Source: Salinilacustrithrix sp003476595 (GTDB taxonomy: Bacteria > Actinomycetota > Acidimicrobiia > Acidimicrobiales > Salinilacustritrichaceae). Taken from it: a DNA stretch of 64,000 bases. The notes below the pieces were generated by a model that saw nothing but the letters and a program-made list of their open reading frames with translations, was not told where the DNA came from and searched no databases. The position numbers and the translations under genes are program-made. Where the stretch lies: NCBI GenBank assembly GCA_963972525.1, contig CAXAUZ010000017.1, forward strand, positions 13,956-77,955, written 5' to 3'. Shown in pieces: positions 14,651 through 23,688 of this stretch. Position 1 is the first letter of the stretch, and the number at the start of each line of letters is the position of its first letter.

Positions 14651-15664
14651 ATGACAGGACGAGGCACTCGCGAAGATGCCGGTGAGGGCGGTCGGCTCAC
14701 CAGTGATGGGCTCGCGGTCGGCGCGTTGGGGCCGTGGCGGTCGTGGGCGGTGACCGGCGCACTGTGGGCGTTGGTCATCTGCGGTGCGCTGGCCGGCGTC
14801 TTGGGCTTGGCCCGTTCAGGGGCAGCCGAGTCGCAGGGCAGCACCGTCGTGGCCGATGAACCAGATGTTGCCCCTGGTGAGGTGTTGGGCACGGCGGAGT
14901 GGGCGGTGAGGGTGTCGCTGACCGGCCCGGATCCGGCCACGACGTCGAGTGTGGTGGTAGATCCCGCGGATCGCCGGCGACCGAGCGTGGCGGGCGTCGA
15001 TGTGGTCGCGGCCACGGCGGTTCGGGCCGTGCCGGTCGAGGATGGCTACTGGGCGGTCGTCGTGGCCACTGACGTCCGGTCGGCCGAACGCGGAGCCACC
15101 TTTCGCTGGTTCTTGGAGATCGGGGTCGTGGAGACCGGTTCGGGGCCGGTGGCGGTGACCGACCCGGCGTTGGTTCCGGCTCCGGTGGCGCCGGTGGGCT
15201 CGGTGCAGCTCGCCGGCCCGGGTCCGGGCCGTCCCGACCGGTCGGATCCGGTCACCGAGACGGTGTCGTCGTTCCTCACCGCACTGGTGACCGGGGATCC
15301 GGCGGTGAACCGTTGGACGGCACCGGGGGTCGACGTCTGGCCCGCTGCCGAGGCCGGGGTGTTCGGCGAGGTGGAGTTGACCGGGATCGCCGTCACCCGC
15401 CATGCCGGCAGCGCCGCTACCGCCCGGGCGGAGCTCGCCGTCGAGATCGACGACGACTCGGTCGTGGTGTTCGCCTACACGGTTCAGCTGGTCGAGCGTG
15501 AGGGCCGCTGGGAGGTCACCGATGTCGGCGGCGCCCCACCGCTCAGCGGGCCCGTGGACGACCCCGACGACGACCCGACGGTCCCACCGCCGTCATCCCC
15601 AGCCACGGGTGTGACGCCGTCACCGACAGGCGGGGGCTCGAGTTCCCGGACAACGAATCCGTGA
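14651..15664 (+). CDS. TcpC/VirB8-like conjugation channel protein
   Basis: 337 residues from the ATG at 14651. A cytoplasmic N-terminus, one membrane helix (WAVTGALWALVICGALAGVL, about residues 30-52) and a large extracytoplasmic region whose second half (DPVTETVSSFLTALVTGD..., then AVTRHAGSAATARAELAVEI and a C-terminal WEVTDVGGAPPL strand) has the repeated NTF2-like layout of TcpC-family (Tn916 Orf13/TcpC) proteins, the Gram-positive counterparts of VirB8. Ends in a Ser/Pro/Thr-rich tail. It heads the conjugation operon running to 21822, which supports the assignment. An upstream in-frame GTG at 14621 is possible. Confidence 0.68.
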   Translation: MTGRGTREDAGEGGRLTSDGLAVGALGPWRSWAVTGALWALVICGALAGVLGLARSGAAESQGSTVVADEPDVAPGEVLGTAEWAVRVSLTGPDPATTSSVVVDPADRRRPSVAGVDVVAATAVRAVPVEDGYWAVVVATDVRSAERGATFRWFLEIGVVETGSGPVAVTDPALVPAPVAPVGSVQLAGPGPGRPDRSDPVTETVSSFLTALVTGDPAVNRWTAPGVDVWPAAEAGVFGEVELTGIAVTRHAGSAATARAELAVEIDDDSVVVFAYTVQLVEREGRWEVTDVGGAPPLSGPVDDPDDDPTVPPPSSPATGVTPSPTGGGSSSRTTNP

Positions 15665-15677
15665 CCAACAAGGAGCA

Positions 15678-15956
15678 GTGAGTTTTCTGATGATGGAGAC
15701 TTTGACCAACCTGGCCGCCGAGGCGGAGCTGCTGATCCAGGCAGTCGTGGTGGTGTTCGCGATCGGCATGGTGGTGGCGACGTGGGCCCGCACCAAGTCG
15801 GCGGTACCGACGGTGGCGACGCTGGTGTTGGCGGCCGTGGTGATCTGGGGTGTCAACAACATCGACGTCCTCGAACGCGAGATCAACGAGGACCTCAACC
15901 AGACCTCGTCGGCCCCGGCCGGTGCCGCTGGGGCGACGGTGGGTTTCGATGTCTGA
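15678..15956 (+). CDS. Small two-helix membrane protein of the conjugation operon
   Basis: About 90 residues with two hydrophobic helices (LLIQAVVVVFAIGMVVATWA and VATLVLAAVVIWGVNNI) and a short acidic/Ser-Ala tail. Size, topology and position between the TcpC-like and TcpE-like genes match the TcpD/VirB2-like small protein of Gram-positive conjugation systems; sequence alone does not prove it. AAGGAG at 15670-15675 sits only 2 nt before the GTG at 15678 and 14 nt before an in-frame ATG at 15690, so the exact start is open. Stop overlaps the next gene by 8 bp. Confidence 0.65.
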   Translation: MSFLMMETLTNLAAEAELLIQAVVVVFAIGMVVATWARTKSAVPTVATLVLAAVVIWGVNNIDVLEREINEDLNQTSSAPAGAAGATVGFDV

Positions 15957-16389
15957 GCCGGATCCGGCCGAGGTGGTGGTGTGTGCGTCGTACACGTTCG
16001 CCTGCCGGCACCCGAAGGTGCTGGGTCGTATCGGCGGGTGGGCGCCGCCGGTGCAGCTGTCGTTCGTGCAGCTCGGCACGTTCGCCGCCGCGATCTGTGG
16101 GCTGGTGTGGTCATGGGACTGGTGGGCGCCGTGGCTGCCGCCGCTGGCCCGACTGTTGGTGGTGGCCGGGGTGCCTTCGGTGTTGTGCTGGGCGGTGCGA
16201 CGTTCCCGGGTGGAGGGCCGCAGCCTTGTTCGCGCCGGGTTGGGGTTCGTGGCCCTGGCCTGCCAGCCCCGGACCGGCACCCTGGCCGGGCGGCCGGCAC
16301 CGTCTGGGTGTTGCGTGGACTGGTCCCGGCACCGGGCGTGGATCCACCCTGAGGCGGACCGGGCGGGGGAGGGGGTGGTGGGGTCGTGA
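15949..16389 (+). CDS. TcpE-like conjugation membrane protein
   Basis: 146 residues. Begins with VVVCASYTFACRHPKVLGRIGGWAPP, matching the SYT...P.vl..I.G..lP start of TcpE-family proteins, then two membrane helices (FVQLGTFAAAICGLVW and LPPLARLLVVAGVPSVLCW) and a short basic segment. In TcpE/VirB4 pairs the protein anchors the ATPase to the membrane, consistent with the VirB4 gene following with a GTGA overlap. Starts at ATG 15949 inside the end of the preceding gene. Confidence 0.72.
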   Translation: MSEPDPAEVVVCASYTFACRHPKVLGRIGGWAPPVQLSFVQLGTFAAAICGLVWSWDWWAPWLPPLARLLVVAGVPSVLCWAVRRSRVEGRSLVRAGLGFVALACQPRTGTLAGRPAPSGCCVDWSRHRAWIHPEADRAGEGVVGS

Positions 16390-18998
16390 AGCCGCCGGCT
16401 CGGGCGATCGTGGGGAACCTGGTGTGGGGCACTGATGGTGGGGTGTGGGCGACGTGGCGTGTCGACCCGTTGCCCCTGTCCTACCAGCCCCGCCAGGACC
16501 AGCTGGCCGCCCACGCCCGCCTGCGGGGCGTGCTGGTCGGGTTGCCGGAGGAGTCGATGCTGTTGTCGGTGTGCGAACGCCTGGATCCGTGGGACGTGGT
16601 GGCCGACATGGTCCAAGACATCGACCTGGACGCCCACCCGGCCTGGGCGCAGGTGGCCGACGCGTCGGCCGGGTGGCTGGCCGGCATGCCGGGCGGGTTG
16701 TTCCGTCGCCGCTTCTACGTGTGCGCCCGGGTCGGCACCGACGTGCCCGCCTCGGTCGGTGATCGGCTCCGAGGCTTCGCCGGCCGGTGGGGGACGGGTC
16801 CGACCACGGTTCCCGCCCAGCGGATCGACGACGCCGCCCGGGCGGCCCGGTCGGTCGCGGCCCGCCTGTCCGCCCATGTGGAGCTGTCTGGGGTGTCGGC
16901 CGGGGAGCTGCGCTGGCTGTTCGCCCGCGGGTTGCGACGCGAGATCGGCGACCCGGCCTTCGATGCGTCGTGGGAACCCCGCTCGCAGCGCCGTGGGGGA
17001 GTGGTCGCCCAGCTGACCGACGCCGTGGTCAAAGAGGGCGGCACCAGGGCCGATGAGGGCCGGCCCCGTCATCGCCGCTACCTGCGCGTCGACGCCGGCG
17101 GGCGGGTCGGGTTCCAGACGGTCCTTGCGGTCGCGGACATGCCGCACCGGTTCGCGTTCCCCGGCACCGGTGAGTGCCTGACCGCGGCGGACAGCTTCGA
17201 TTTCCCCGTCGATTGGTGCATCCGGTTGCGGTCCGTGCCCAACGAGCTGGCCCAACCCAAGCTTCGCCGCCAGCACCGTGAGCTGATCGGACAGTTCGAC
17301 GAGTACGACGGCGAGATCGCCGGCGCCCCACCAGAGCTCAGTGATGCGGTGGCGGGGATCGAGTCGATGCGGGCCCGGTTGGCGTCGTCGCCGTCGGAAC
17401 CGGAGCTGTGGGCCACCGTGTTGTTCTCCGTCGCCGCCGCCGATCTCACCGAGCTGGAGCGGCGGGCCACCGCCGTTGCCGGCCGATTGGAGCCCTATGA
17501 GTTCGGGGCCGGACGACCGACCGGCGGGCAGATGGCCCTGACCCGGGCGTTCCTGCCCGGCACGACCGCCCCGGGGGTGTGTGATGACTACCGCCAGTAC
17601 CTGCTCGCCGGTGACCTGGCCGGCACCGCCCCGTTGACCGCCACCACGGTCGGTGACCCGACCGGGCTTCTGGCCGGCGTGTCCGTCGACGCCGGGGTGC
17701 CGGTGCCGGTGCTGTTCGACCCGACCTTTCCGCCCCGGGTCGGCGCGTCGGCGTCGGTCGGGGTGTGCGGTGCGCTCGGGTCGGGCAAGAGCTTCTTCCT
17801 CAAACGGCTGTGCTGGGACACGATCGCCCGGGGCGGCCAGGTCGTGACCATCGACCGCACCGCCATGGGCGAGTACGTGCGCTTCGCCCGGTCGGTGCCG
17901 GGACGAACCCAGATCGTCGAGCTCGGACCGGACGCGTCGGTGTGCCTGGACCCCCTCGTCGTGTTCGACGGCGACACCCGCACCACCGTCGCGCTCGGCT
18001 TCTTGTCGCTGCTCGCCGGGTGCGCGACCCAGTCCGAGGAGGGCGCAACCCTGGCCGAGGCCGTCCACCACGTCGCCGACGGCCGGGGACGGTTGAGCGA
18101 CGTGGTCGACACCCTCGTCGACGGCGGCCACTGCGGTGACGAGATCGCCCGCTCGCTCGGCCGGCGATTGGATCACTTCCGTCGCCTCGGCATCGGCCGC
18201 CTCGCCTTCACCAGCACCGACCGCGTGGAGGTGGTGGACCGGGACGCCGATCTGGTCGTGTTCTGGGCCCCGCACCTGGCGCTACCCGACCGGGACACGC
18301 TCACCAGCGAGCACCTGGCCCGCCAGATGCTGCCCGAACAGATCATCGGGAACGCCTTGTTGTACCTGGTCGCCGCCCTGGGCCGGGAGGTGATCTTCTC
18401 CGACCCGGGCCGCTTCGGTGCCGCCTTGTACGACGAAGCCTGGGCCCTGCTCGGCTCCCCGCACGGCCAACGGCTCCTGCTCGAGGGAGTGCGCGATGGC
18501 CGCAAGCACAACGGTGCGGTGTGGCTCGCCTCCCAGCACCCCGCCGACCTCGGACATGGCGAACTGGTCGACCTGCTCGGACCCCGGTTCGTGTTCCGCC
18601 AGGCCCCCGGGGCGGTGGCGCCGAGCCTGCGGGTCCTGGGTGCGGATCACACCAGCGACGCCGCCGACGTGATCGCCGGTCTCGGGACCGGGGAGTGCCT
18701 GTACCGAGACGCCCGGGGCCGCATCGGCCGCCTCCAGGTCACCCCACCGGTCCTCGACCACGTCGCCGCCACCCTCGACACCACCCCCACCACCACCCAA
18801 CCCCACCCCGCCCCCGACCCGACCACGGTGACCGCCGCGGGGATCGCCGACCAGCCCGACGTGTCAGCCCCGCGGGCCGAGCAGTACGGCCCCGTCGGCG
18901 AGCGCATCGACGTGGAGGCGGTCAACGCCGCCCGGGCCCGGGCCCGGCGGCGCCGGGCGACCCCGGTGTCGAGGGCGCTGGCCTCGACCACATCATGA
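16386..18998 (+). CDS. virB4: VirB4-type conjugation ATPase
   Basis: 870 residues, the motor ATPase of the type IV channel (Tn916 Orf16/TcpF group). N-terminal ~430 residues form the VirB4 docking domain with a long helical pair; Walker A GALGSGKSFFLKRL is near residue 462 and Walker B AALYDEAWALL near 680, followed by WLASQHPADLG and the C-terminal QAPGAVAPSLRVLG region seen in VirB4. Start is a GTG at 16386 overlapping the TcpE-like stop; its own stop overlaps the next ATG by 4 bp. A long antisense frame here is only a by-product of high third-position GC. Confidence 0.92.
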   Translation: MKPPARAIVGNLVWGTDGGVWATWRVDPLPLSYQPRQDQLAAHARLRGVLVGLPEESMLLSVCERLDPWDVVADMVQDIDLDAHPAWAQVADASAGWLAGMPGGLFRRRFYVCARVGTDVPASVGDRLRGFAGRWGTGPTTVPAQRIDDAARAARSVAARLSAHVELSGVSAGELRWLFARGLRREIGDPAFDASWEPRSQRRGGVVAQLTDAVVKEGGTRADEGRPRHRRYLRVDAGGRVGFQTVLAVADMPHRFAFPGTGECLTAADSFDFPVDWCIRLRSVPNELAQPKLRRQHRELIGQFDEYDGEIAGAPPELSDAVAGIESMRARLASSPSEPELWATVLFSVAAADLTELERRATAVAGRLEPYEFGAGRPTGGQMALTRAFLPGTTAPGVCDDYRQYLLAGDLAGTAPLTATTVGDPTGLLAGVSVDAGVPVPVLFDPTFPPRVGASASVGVCGALGSGKSFFLKRLCWDTIARGGQVVTIDRTAMGEYVRFARSVPGRTQIVELGPDASVCLDPLVVFDGDTRTTVALGFLSLLAGCATQSEEGATLAEAVHHVADGRGRLSDVVDTLVDGGHCGDEIARSLGRRLDHFRRLGIGRLAFTSTDRVEVVDRDADLVVFWAPHLALPDRDTLTSEHLARQMLPEQIIGNALLYLVAALGREVIFSDPGRFGAALYDEAWALLGSPHGQRLLLEGVRDGRKHNGAVWLASQHPADLGHGELVDLLGPRFVFRQAPGAVAPSLRVLGADHTSDAADVIAGLGTGECLYRDARGRIGRLQVTPPVLDHVAATLDTTPTTTQPHPAPDPTTVTAAGIADQPDVSAPRAEQYGPVGERIDVEAVNAARARARRRRATPVSRALASTTS

Positions 18999-20740
18999 TC
19001 CGCCCTGCCCGCTCGGCCGCGGTGGTGGCTGCCGCGGTGCTGGCGTTCCTCACCGTCGTGCTCGCCGGGCCGTCGGCCGCCCAGGAGCCGGCCGTGGCGC
19101 CGGCACCGCCGACCACGACGACCACGTCGGCTGCGCCGGCCACGACACCGCCGATGGAGCCGGTGGCACCGGTGCCGGTGGTGGGCGGGCCGTCCGGGGT
19201 GTTCGGTGACGTCGACGACATCGTCGCCGCCGACCCCAGCCCGTCGTGCGTCGGATCGGATGCAGGGGTGGGGGAGGGGCTCGTACCGGAGGGTTGCTGG
19301 GGTGACTTTCCCTCGGCCAACTTCGACATCGGCTGTGACGAGGGCGCCTGGAACCACCTGACCCGCAAGATCTACTGCACGTTCACCGACCTGGCCTTCC
19401 AAGCGGGCCGAGCGGCCACGGCCTTCGGGGCGTGGGTGGCCGGCTGGGCGTACAGCTTCGACGCCGCCGGCGTCGTGGCCGAACCGGCGGTGGCCATGGC
19501 CCAGCTCATGGAGTCCCGGATCGTGGGGCCCCTCGACCTGGGCGGCCTGGCCTGGCTGGTCATGGTCACCTGGGTCGCGTTCACCGCCCTGCGGGGCCGG
19601 GTCACCCAGGCGGCGGGCGAGTTCGTCGTGTCCGTGCTGCTGGTCGGCCTCGCCGGGATCGTGCTGTCGAACCCGGCCGGCTACCTGTCCGGCGCCTACG
19701 ACACGATGGGCCGGCTCTCCACCATCACCCTCGCCGCCGGGACCGGGGCACCACCACCCACCGACCAGACCGCCACCGACACCGTCGTCGCCCCGATCCA
19801 GGCGCAGATCCACGCCGTGTTCGTCGAGGAGCCCTACAACATCATCAACTGGGGAGTACCCGCCGAGGCGATGGCCCCGGCCTGCGTGGACGCCCGGAAC
19901 CGGATCCTGGCCACCGGCCCCCACGGCGGCGACGACGCCCCCCGCCAGGCCATGGACGCCGCCGGCTGCGAAGAGCTGGCCGACTTCAACCACCAGCCGA
20001 CCGCCCAGCGGCTCTTCGGTGCCGTTCTCGCCATGGTGGCGGCGTTGATCATGGTGATCCTCGTCGGGCTCGTGTCGCTCACCGTCGTCGTCGCCCAGCT
20101 CGCCGTCGCCGCGGCGTTCGCCATCTCACCGTTCGCTGCGGCCGCCGCCGTCCTGCCCGGATCGGGCCGCACCGTGGCGATCCGATGGGTCATGTTGTTG
20201 TTCCGGGCGATGCTGGCCATGGTCGCCATGTCGTTCTTGTTGGCCATGGTCCTCATGTTCATCCAGGCGCTGCTCGAGGCCAGTAGCGGCCTGCCCCTGT
20301 TCGCCCGCTTCGCCCTCGTCGACGTCACCGTCGTCGTGGCCATCCTCGCCCGCCGCCGGATCCTCGGTGCCGGCGCCAACACGGTCGCCTCGGCCGGGTC
20401 CACCGCCGCCCAGATCCGCCCCGGCTCCACTGCGCCGGGACGATCAACCCTGCCGGCCCGGGCCACGCCCGCGGGTGTGTCCGGGTTCGCGCTCACCACG
20501 ACCCGGACCAACACGCCCAGCCGCATCGGGCGGGCCGCCGGCACGGTCGGGCGGTACAAGCTCCAAGAACGCGCCTACAACCGGCGTTCCAGCCGACCCC
20601 ATGCCACCGAGCACACCACCCTGGCCGGTGACGGAACCTGGACCCGCACCGTGTCCGTCGCCGGCCCGGCGGCCACCACCCGCCGCGCCCGCGCGGCGCG
20701 GGCCCGGGTCGAACACCGCGCCGAACAGGCCCGGCAATGA
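18995..20740 (+). CDS. VirB6/TrbL-like polytopic channel protein
   Basis: 581 residues. Signal-peptide-like N-terminus (AAAVLAFLTVVLAGPSAAQE), a Pro/Thr-rich linker, an extracytoplasmic part with Cys (GCWGDFPSANFDIGCDEG), then a hydrophobic core with segments at about 185-205, 215-235, 345-375, 380-400 and 415-445, and a long basic cytoplasmic tail with Ser/Thr/Arg. This layout matches the VirB6-like pore proteins that follow VirB4 in actinobacterial conjugation operons. ATG 18995 overlaps the VirB4 stop (ATGA); the longer upstream frame is VirB4 sequence out of frame. Stop overlaps the hydrolase start by 4 bp. Confidence 0.75.
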   Translation: MIRPARSAAVVAAAVLAFLTVVLAGPSAAQEPAVAPAPPTTTTTSAAPATTPPMEPVAPVPVVGGPSGVFGDVDDIVAADPSPSCVGSDAGVGEGLVPEGCWGDFPSANFDIGCDEGAWNHLTRKIYCTFTDLAFQAGRAATAFGAWVAGWAYSFDAAGVVAEPAVAMAQLMESRIVGPLDLGGLAWLVMVTWVAFTALRGRVTQAAGEFVVSVLLVGLAGIVLSNPAGYLSGAYDTMGRLSTITLAAGTGAPPPTDQTATDTVVAPIQAQIHAVFVEEPYNIINWGVPAEAMAPACVDARNRILATGPHGGDDAPRQAMDAAGCEELADFNHQPTAQRLFGAVLAMVAALIMVILVGLVSLTVVVAQLAVAAAFAISPFAAAAAVLPGSGRTVAIRWVMLLFRAMLAMVAMSFLLAMVLMFIQALLEASSGLPLFARFALVDVTVVVAILARRRILGAGANTVASAGSTAAQIRPGSTAPGRSTLPARATPAGVSGFALTTTRTNTPSRIGRAAGTVGRYKLQERAYNRRSSRPHATEHTTLAGDGTWTRTVSVAGPAATTRRARAARARVEHRAEQARQ

Positions 20741-21822
20741 CCCCCCTGCTCGCCGCCCGCACCGCCACGTCCCTGTGGGCCAAGCGGGCCCGGATCGCCA
20801 CCGCCGCCGCCACCCTCGGCACCGTCACCCTCTTGCCGTTGATGGTCATCGTCGTGGCCATCGCCGGTACCCCCGCCGTGGGCGCACCCGTCGCCGGTTT
20901 CGCTGGTGACATCCCCCCGGTGTTCGTCACCGCCTACAACCATGCTGCGCAACGCTGCCCGGGGCTGTCGTGGACCGTGCTGGCCGGTATCGGACGGGTC
21001 GAATCGAACCATGGCCGTATCAACCCGGCCGCCACCGTCACCGCGGATGGTGACGTCACCCCGCCGATCATCGGGATCGCCCTCGACGGCACCAACAGCG
21101 CCGCCGTCCCGGTGCCGGCCGGCGGGTCACCGTGGCACCCCGATCCGATCTGGGATCACGCCACCGGCCCCATGCAGTTCATCACCGCCACCTGGGCTGC
21201 AGTCGGCGTCGACGCCAACGGCGACGGCGTCGCGTCCCCGCACAACGTGTGGGACGCCACCGCCACCGCGGCGGACTACCTGTGCGGACCCGACGGCAAC
21301 ATCAACCCCGCCGACATCGCCACCGACCTCGCCCGGTACAACAACTCGGCCGCCTACGTCGCTGATGTGCTGGCCTGGGCCGCCCAGTACCAGGCAGCCA
21401 CCACACCGGTCACCGACAGCCCGGGCGGGCCAGACGCCTCGGTGCCTTTGGCCACGGTCGAGGGGATCACCGTGCACGCCTCCCTCGCACCGAATCTGGC
21501 CGCCCTGTTGGCCCACGCCCAAGCCGATGGCATCGGCCTGTCCGGTTCGGGCTGGCGTTCCTACGAACGCCAGGTGCAGCTGCGACGTGACAACGGTTGT
21601 CCCGACCTCTACACCGCGCCCCCGTCGACGTGCCGGGTCCCGACCGCCGTCCCCGGGACCAGTCGCCACGAGACCGGCCTCGCCGTCGACTTCACCACCA
21701 ACGGGCGCACCATCGCCGCCCGGACCCAGCGCGCCTACCGGTGGCTGGCCGCCAACGCCGCCACCTACGGGCTCTACAACCTGCCCAGCGAACCCTGGCA
21801 CTGGAGTACGACTGGGGGGTGA
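20737..21822 (+). CDS. Cell-wall hydrolase: lytic transglycosylase plus VanY-type D,D-carboxypeptidase
   Basis: 361 residues. A membrane anchor (VTLLPLMVIVVAIAGTPAVG, residues ~28-50), then a transglycosylase domain (about 60-220) with catalytic Glu in LAGIGRVESNHGR and the family motifs ATGPMQFITATWAAVG and DLARYNNSAAYVADV, then a VanY/peptidase domain (about 235-360) with SRHETGLAVDF and EPWHWS as zinc ligands. Wall hydrolases of conjugation operons (TcpG, VirB1 role) open peptidoglycan for the channel; this one could cut both glycan and peptide. Last gene of the transfer operon, coupled by ATGA. Confidence 0.87.
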   Translation: MTPLLAARTATSLWAKRARIATAAATLGTVTLLPLMVIVVAIAGTPAVGAPVAGFAGDIPPVFVTAYNHAAQRCPGLSWTVLAGIGRVESNHGRINPAATVTADGDVTPPIIGIALDGTNSAAVPVPAGGSPWHPDPIWDHATGPMQFITATWAAVGVDANGDGVASPHNVWDATATAADYLCGPDGNINPADIATDLARYNNSAAYVADVLAWAAQYQAATTPVTDSPGGPDASVPLATVEGITVHASLAPNLAALLAHAQADGIGLSGSGWRSYERQVQLRRDNGCPDLYTAPPSTCRVPTAVPGTSRHETGLAVDFTTNGRTIAARTQRAYRWLAANAATYGLYNLPSEPWHWSTTGG

Positions 21823-21866
21823 CTTGGGAGATGTCGAGGCTTGTTCGTCGGTGTTCTTGGCGAAAG

Positions 21867-22130
21867 TCACCTGTGCTCGTAGATGTCCCGTCGATGCCCG
21901 ACGGCCACGACCAGGACGAGCAGCACGTCGTCGTTGATCTCGTACACGACTCGGTAGTCGCCGGTTCTGACCCGCCATTCCCCTTCACCCCCCACGAGCT
22001 TCTTGGCCGATCGCGGCCGAGGGTTCTCGGCCAAGAGCTCGACCGCCCCTTGCACCCGGCGTCGCGCAGGCGGGTCAAGCTTGCGGAGCTGGCGGGCGGC
22101 CGCGGGCGCGACCTCGATCCGGTAGGTCAC
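21867..22130 (-). CDS. relE: RelE/ParE-family toxin
   Basis: 87 residues: MTYRIEVAPAAARQLRKLDP, GEGEWRVRTGDYRVVYEIND and VLVVAVGHRRDIYEH are the standard blocks of RelE-type ribosome-dependent mRNA interferases, including the C-terminal Arg/Tyr. Starts with a GTG overlapping the antitoxin stop (GTGA). The gene reads toward the end of the transfer operon, with 44 bp between the convergent stops. Confidence 0.9.
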   Translation of the reverse strand: MTYRIEVAPAAARQLRKLDPPARRRVQGAVELLAENPRPRSAKKLVGGEGEWRVRTGDYRVVYEINDDVLLVLVVAVGHRRDIYEHR

Positions 22131-22393
22131 GACAGGCCGAGGTCCGCCTTCACGTCCTCCCAGGGGATCGCCATTTCGCCGGTCCGGCGCATCTCGTCGC
22201 GCGCTGCACCCGCAGCCCGGAGGTCGGCGAGGTCTTCTGCCGCTTCGATCAGGGCGTCCAGGTCGTCGGCTGCGACGATCGCGGCGACTCGCTTGCCGCG
22301 GCGCGTCAAGAACACCGGCTCATGGGTTACCCGCGCTCCGTCGACCACCTCGGCGAGCCGGGCTCGGGCCTCGCTCACGGTCACATCAGTCAT
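22127..22393 (-). CDS. Phd/YefM-type antitoxin
   Basis: 88 residues. TVSEARARLAEVVDGARVTHEPVFLTRRGKR is the Phd/YefM fold (DNA-binding, autorepressing); the acidic helical C-terminus would mask the toxin. ATG 22393 is chosen since the frame upstream codes nothing protein-like. Antitoxin-first order with a 4-bp overlap is usual. Likely stabilises the element by post-segregational killing. Confidence 0.9.
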   Translation of the reverse strand: MTDVTVSEARARLAEVVDGARVTHEPVFLTRRGKRVAAIVAADDLDALIEAAEDLADLRAAGAARDEMRRTGEMAIPWEDVKADLGLS

Positions 22394-22871
22394 GACGACG
22401 ACCATAGCGGAAACAGCCGGAATGTACATCTGAGGGCAGTCTGAGACTCGCAGCGACCATGAGGCACGCCGCATAGAGACTGAAACCTCTGCAAGCTGCA
22501 CCCCTGAATCGAGTGTCGACGGCCGATGACCACGCCATCAGCCCATCAAACGAGCGCACCGGCCCCGGCCCGACCCGAGCCCGCCAACGTGGTCTGTCCT
22601 CGAGCCGGCCGAGGACCGGGAAGCGGCCTGACGTCGTCTCTCAACGTCCAGGTCGCCGGGGACGACGCTCGACGTGCCCCCCGGTGGGCGTGCCGTCGCG
22701 TTACGGGGCAGCTTTGTCCGTCGTTTCGGGACGGTCACTCCGCGAAGACCGTCCCACCTACCCGGCGTTGGGGGCGGGTTGAGATTACGAGCCGCCGTGC
22801 GTTATGGGACGACTTCTGCTCGGCGACCCAGCCGGGCGCTCCCGGCCTGCTGCGGCCGCGGGACCGCGTGG
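22394..22871. other. Gap without a confident gene
   Basis: 478 bp. Several overlapping frames of 60-175 codons are open on both strands, but none shows a start with ribosome site, hydrophobic pattern or motif I recognise. The antitoxin promoter should be in 22394-22450, which is less GC-rich (ATGACGACGACCATAGCGGA region). The rest looks like decayed accessory DNA. Confidence 0.5.
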
Positions 22872-23168
22872 TCAAACGGGCAAGTTCCGCAGGGGTGATG
22901 TCGCGGAAGCCGATGGGATTCTCCGGCTCGAGTCGCCGTGCAGGACCTCGGGCGCCAGATCGAGTCCGTTCGGCCACACCAGGGTCCGCACTTCTGGGTC
23001 CACGGTCACCCGTGCGAAGAAGTCCGGGTCAGCGGGAGCACATCGGTCCGTGAGCGCTGGGCCTGGACTGAACGTCCGGATCACGCCATCGTCGAAGAGC
23101 GGCCTCGTCACATGCGGTCGGGTGACGGCGACGCCTACGACTTCCGGACTGCGTGAGTGCATGTTCAT
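22872..23168 (-). CDS. DUF2442 protein
   Basis: 98 residues. EVVGVAVTRPHVTRPLFDDG, then PDFFARVTVDPEVRTLVWPNGLDLAPEVLH, is the DUF2442 signature (a beta-rich domain; DUF2442 genes are commonly adjacent to DUF4160 genes). Start ATG 23168 gives the usual length; a second ATG is two codons later. Some conserved positions look altered (TRPHVTRPLFDD), so it may be decaying along with its partner. The C-terminal ~25 residues after VLHGD are extra. Confidence 0.6.
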   Translation of the reverse strand: MNMHSRSPEVVGVAVTRPHVTRPLFDDGVIRTFSPGPALTDRCAPADPDFFARVTVDPEVRTLVWPNGLDLAPEVLHGDSSRRIPSASATSPLRNLPV

Positions 23169-23431
23169 GCAGCGGGTCAATCGTACCGGGCGGCTGGAGC
23201 TGGACACTGGAGCGCTCGGTGCCAAGCGTCCGGCGAGCTCGTCTCGATGGAGATCCACTGCTCAGCAACCAGCTTCGCTTCGCGTTCTGGGGCGATCGCC
23301 GGTGAGCACTTCGGTGTCGATGGCGACGACCGCTTCGGGGTCGCCGTGTCGAGCATGGAAGTGCGGAACGCCGTGTTCGCGGCGGGGGAGGAAGATGACG
23401 ATGCCGTGTAGAACGCGGCAATGCGGAGCAC
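23169..23431 (-). pseudogene. DUF4160 gene decayed by at least three frameshifts
   Basis: Pieces of one DUF4160 domain occur in order but in different frames: VLRIAAFY (start GTG 23431), then GIVIFLPRREHGVPHFHARHG with VVAIDTEVLTGDR, then EAKLVAEQW, then DLHRDELAGRLA. PHFHA is the family hallmark. Each junction needs a 1- or 2-nt shift, so no full-length product is possible. With the DUF2442 gene downstream this was a DUF4160-DUF2442 pair, an arrangement often proposed as toxin-antitoxin-like. Confidence 0.72.
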
Positions 23432-23688
23432 ATGACCGAACGCCGCGGCGGCGTGCGACAGCCTCGCCGGGAAGCCGCCAGCGTGCCGACCGGGCGGACA
23501 ACGGTGGTGCTCAGAATCGTCGGCACCACCCGGCGACATGCGGCGGGTGGGACGTCCAAACGGAACCGCTTCCTCCGTCCAAAATCCGAAGTGCCCAGCA
23601 TTGCCGAAATCGAATCGGTAGGAGTTCGCGGCGGTGACGGAGAAACCATCGGTGGTCCTGAGCGGAGTTCCGGTGAGCGGAGGAAGAC

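Noticed and set aside
15543..18275. 910-codon open frame antisense to virB4
   Set aside because: Composition is Gly/Arg/Pro/His-rich without motifs, and it follows from high third-position GC of virB4, which has clear Walker motifs.
22526..23053. 175-codon rightward frame in the gap after the antitoxin
   Set aside because: Pro/Arg/Ser-rich, crosses the antisense of the DUF2442 gene and has no start signal.
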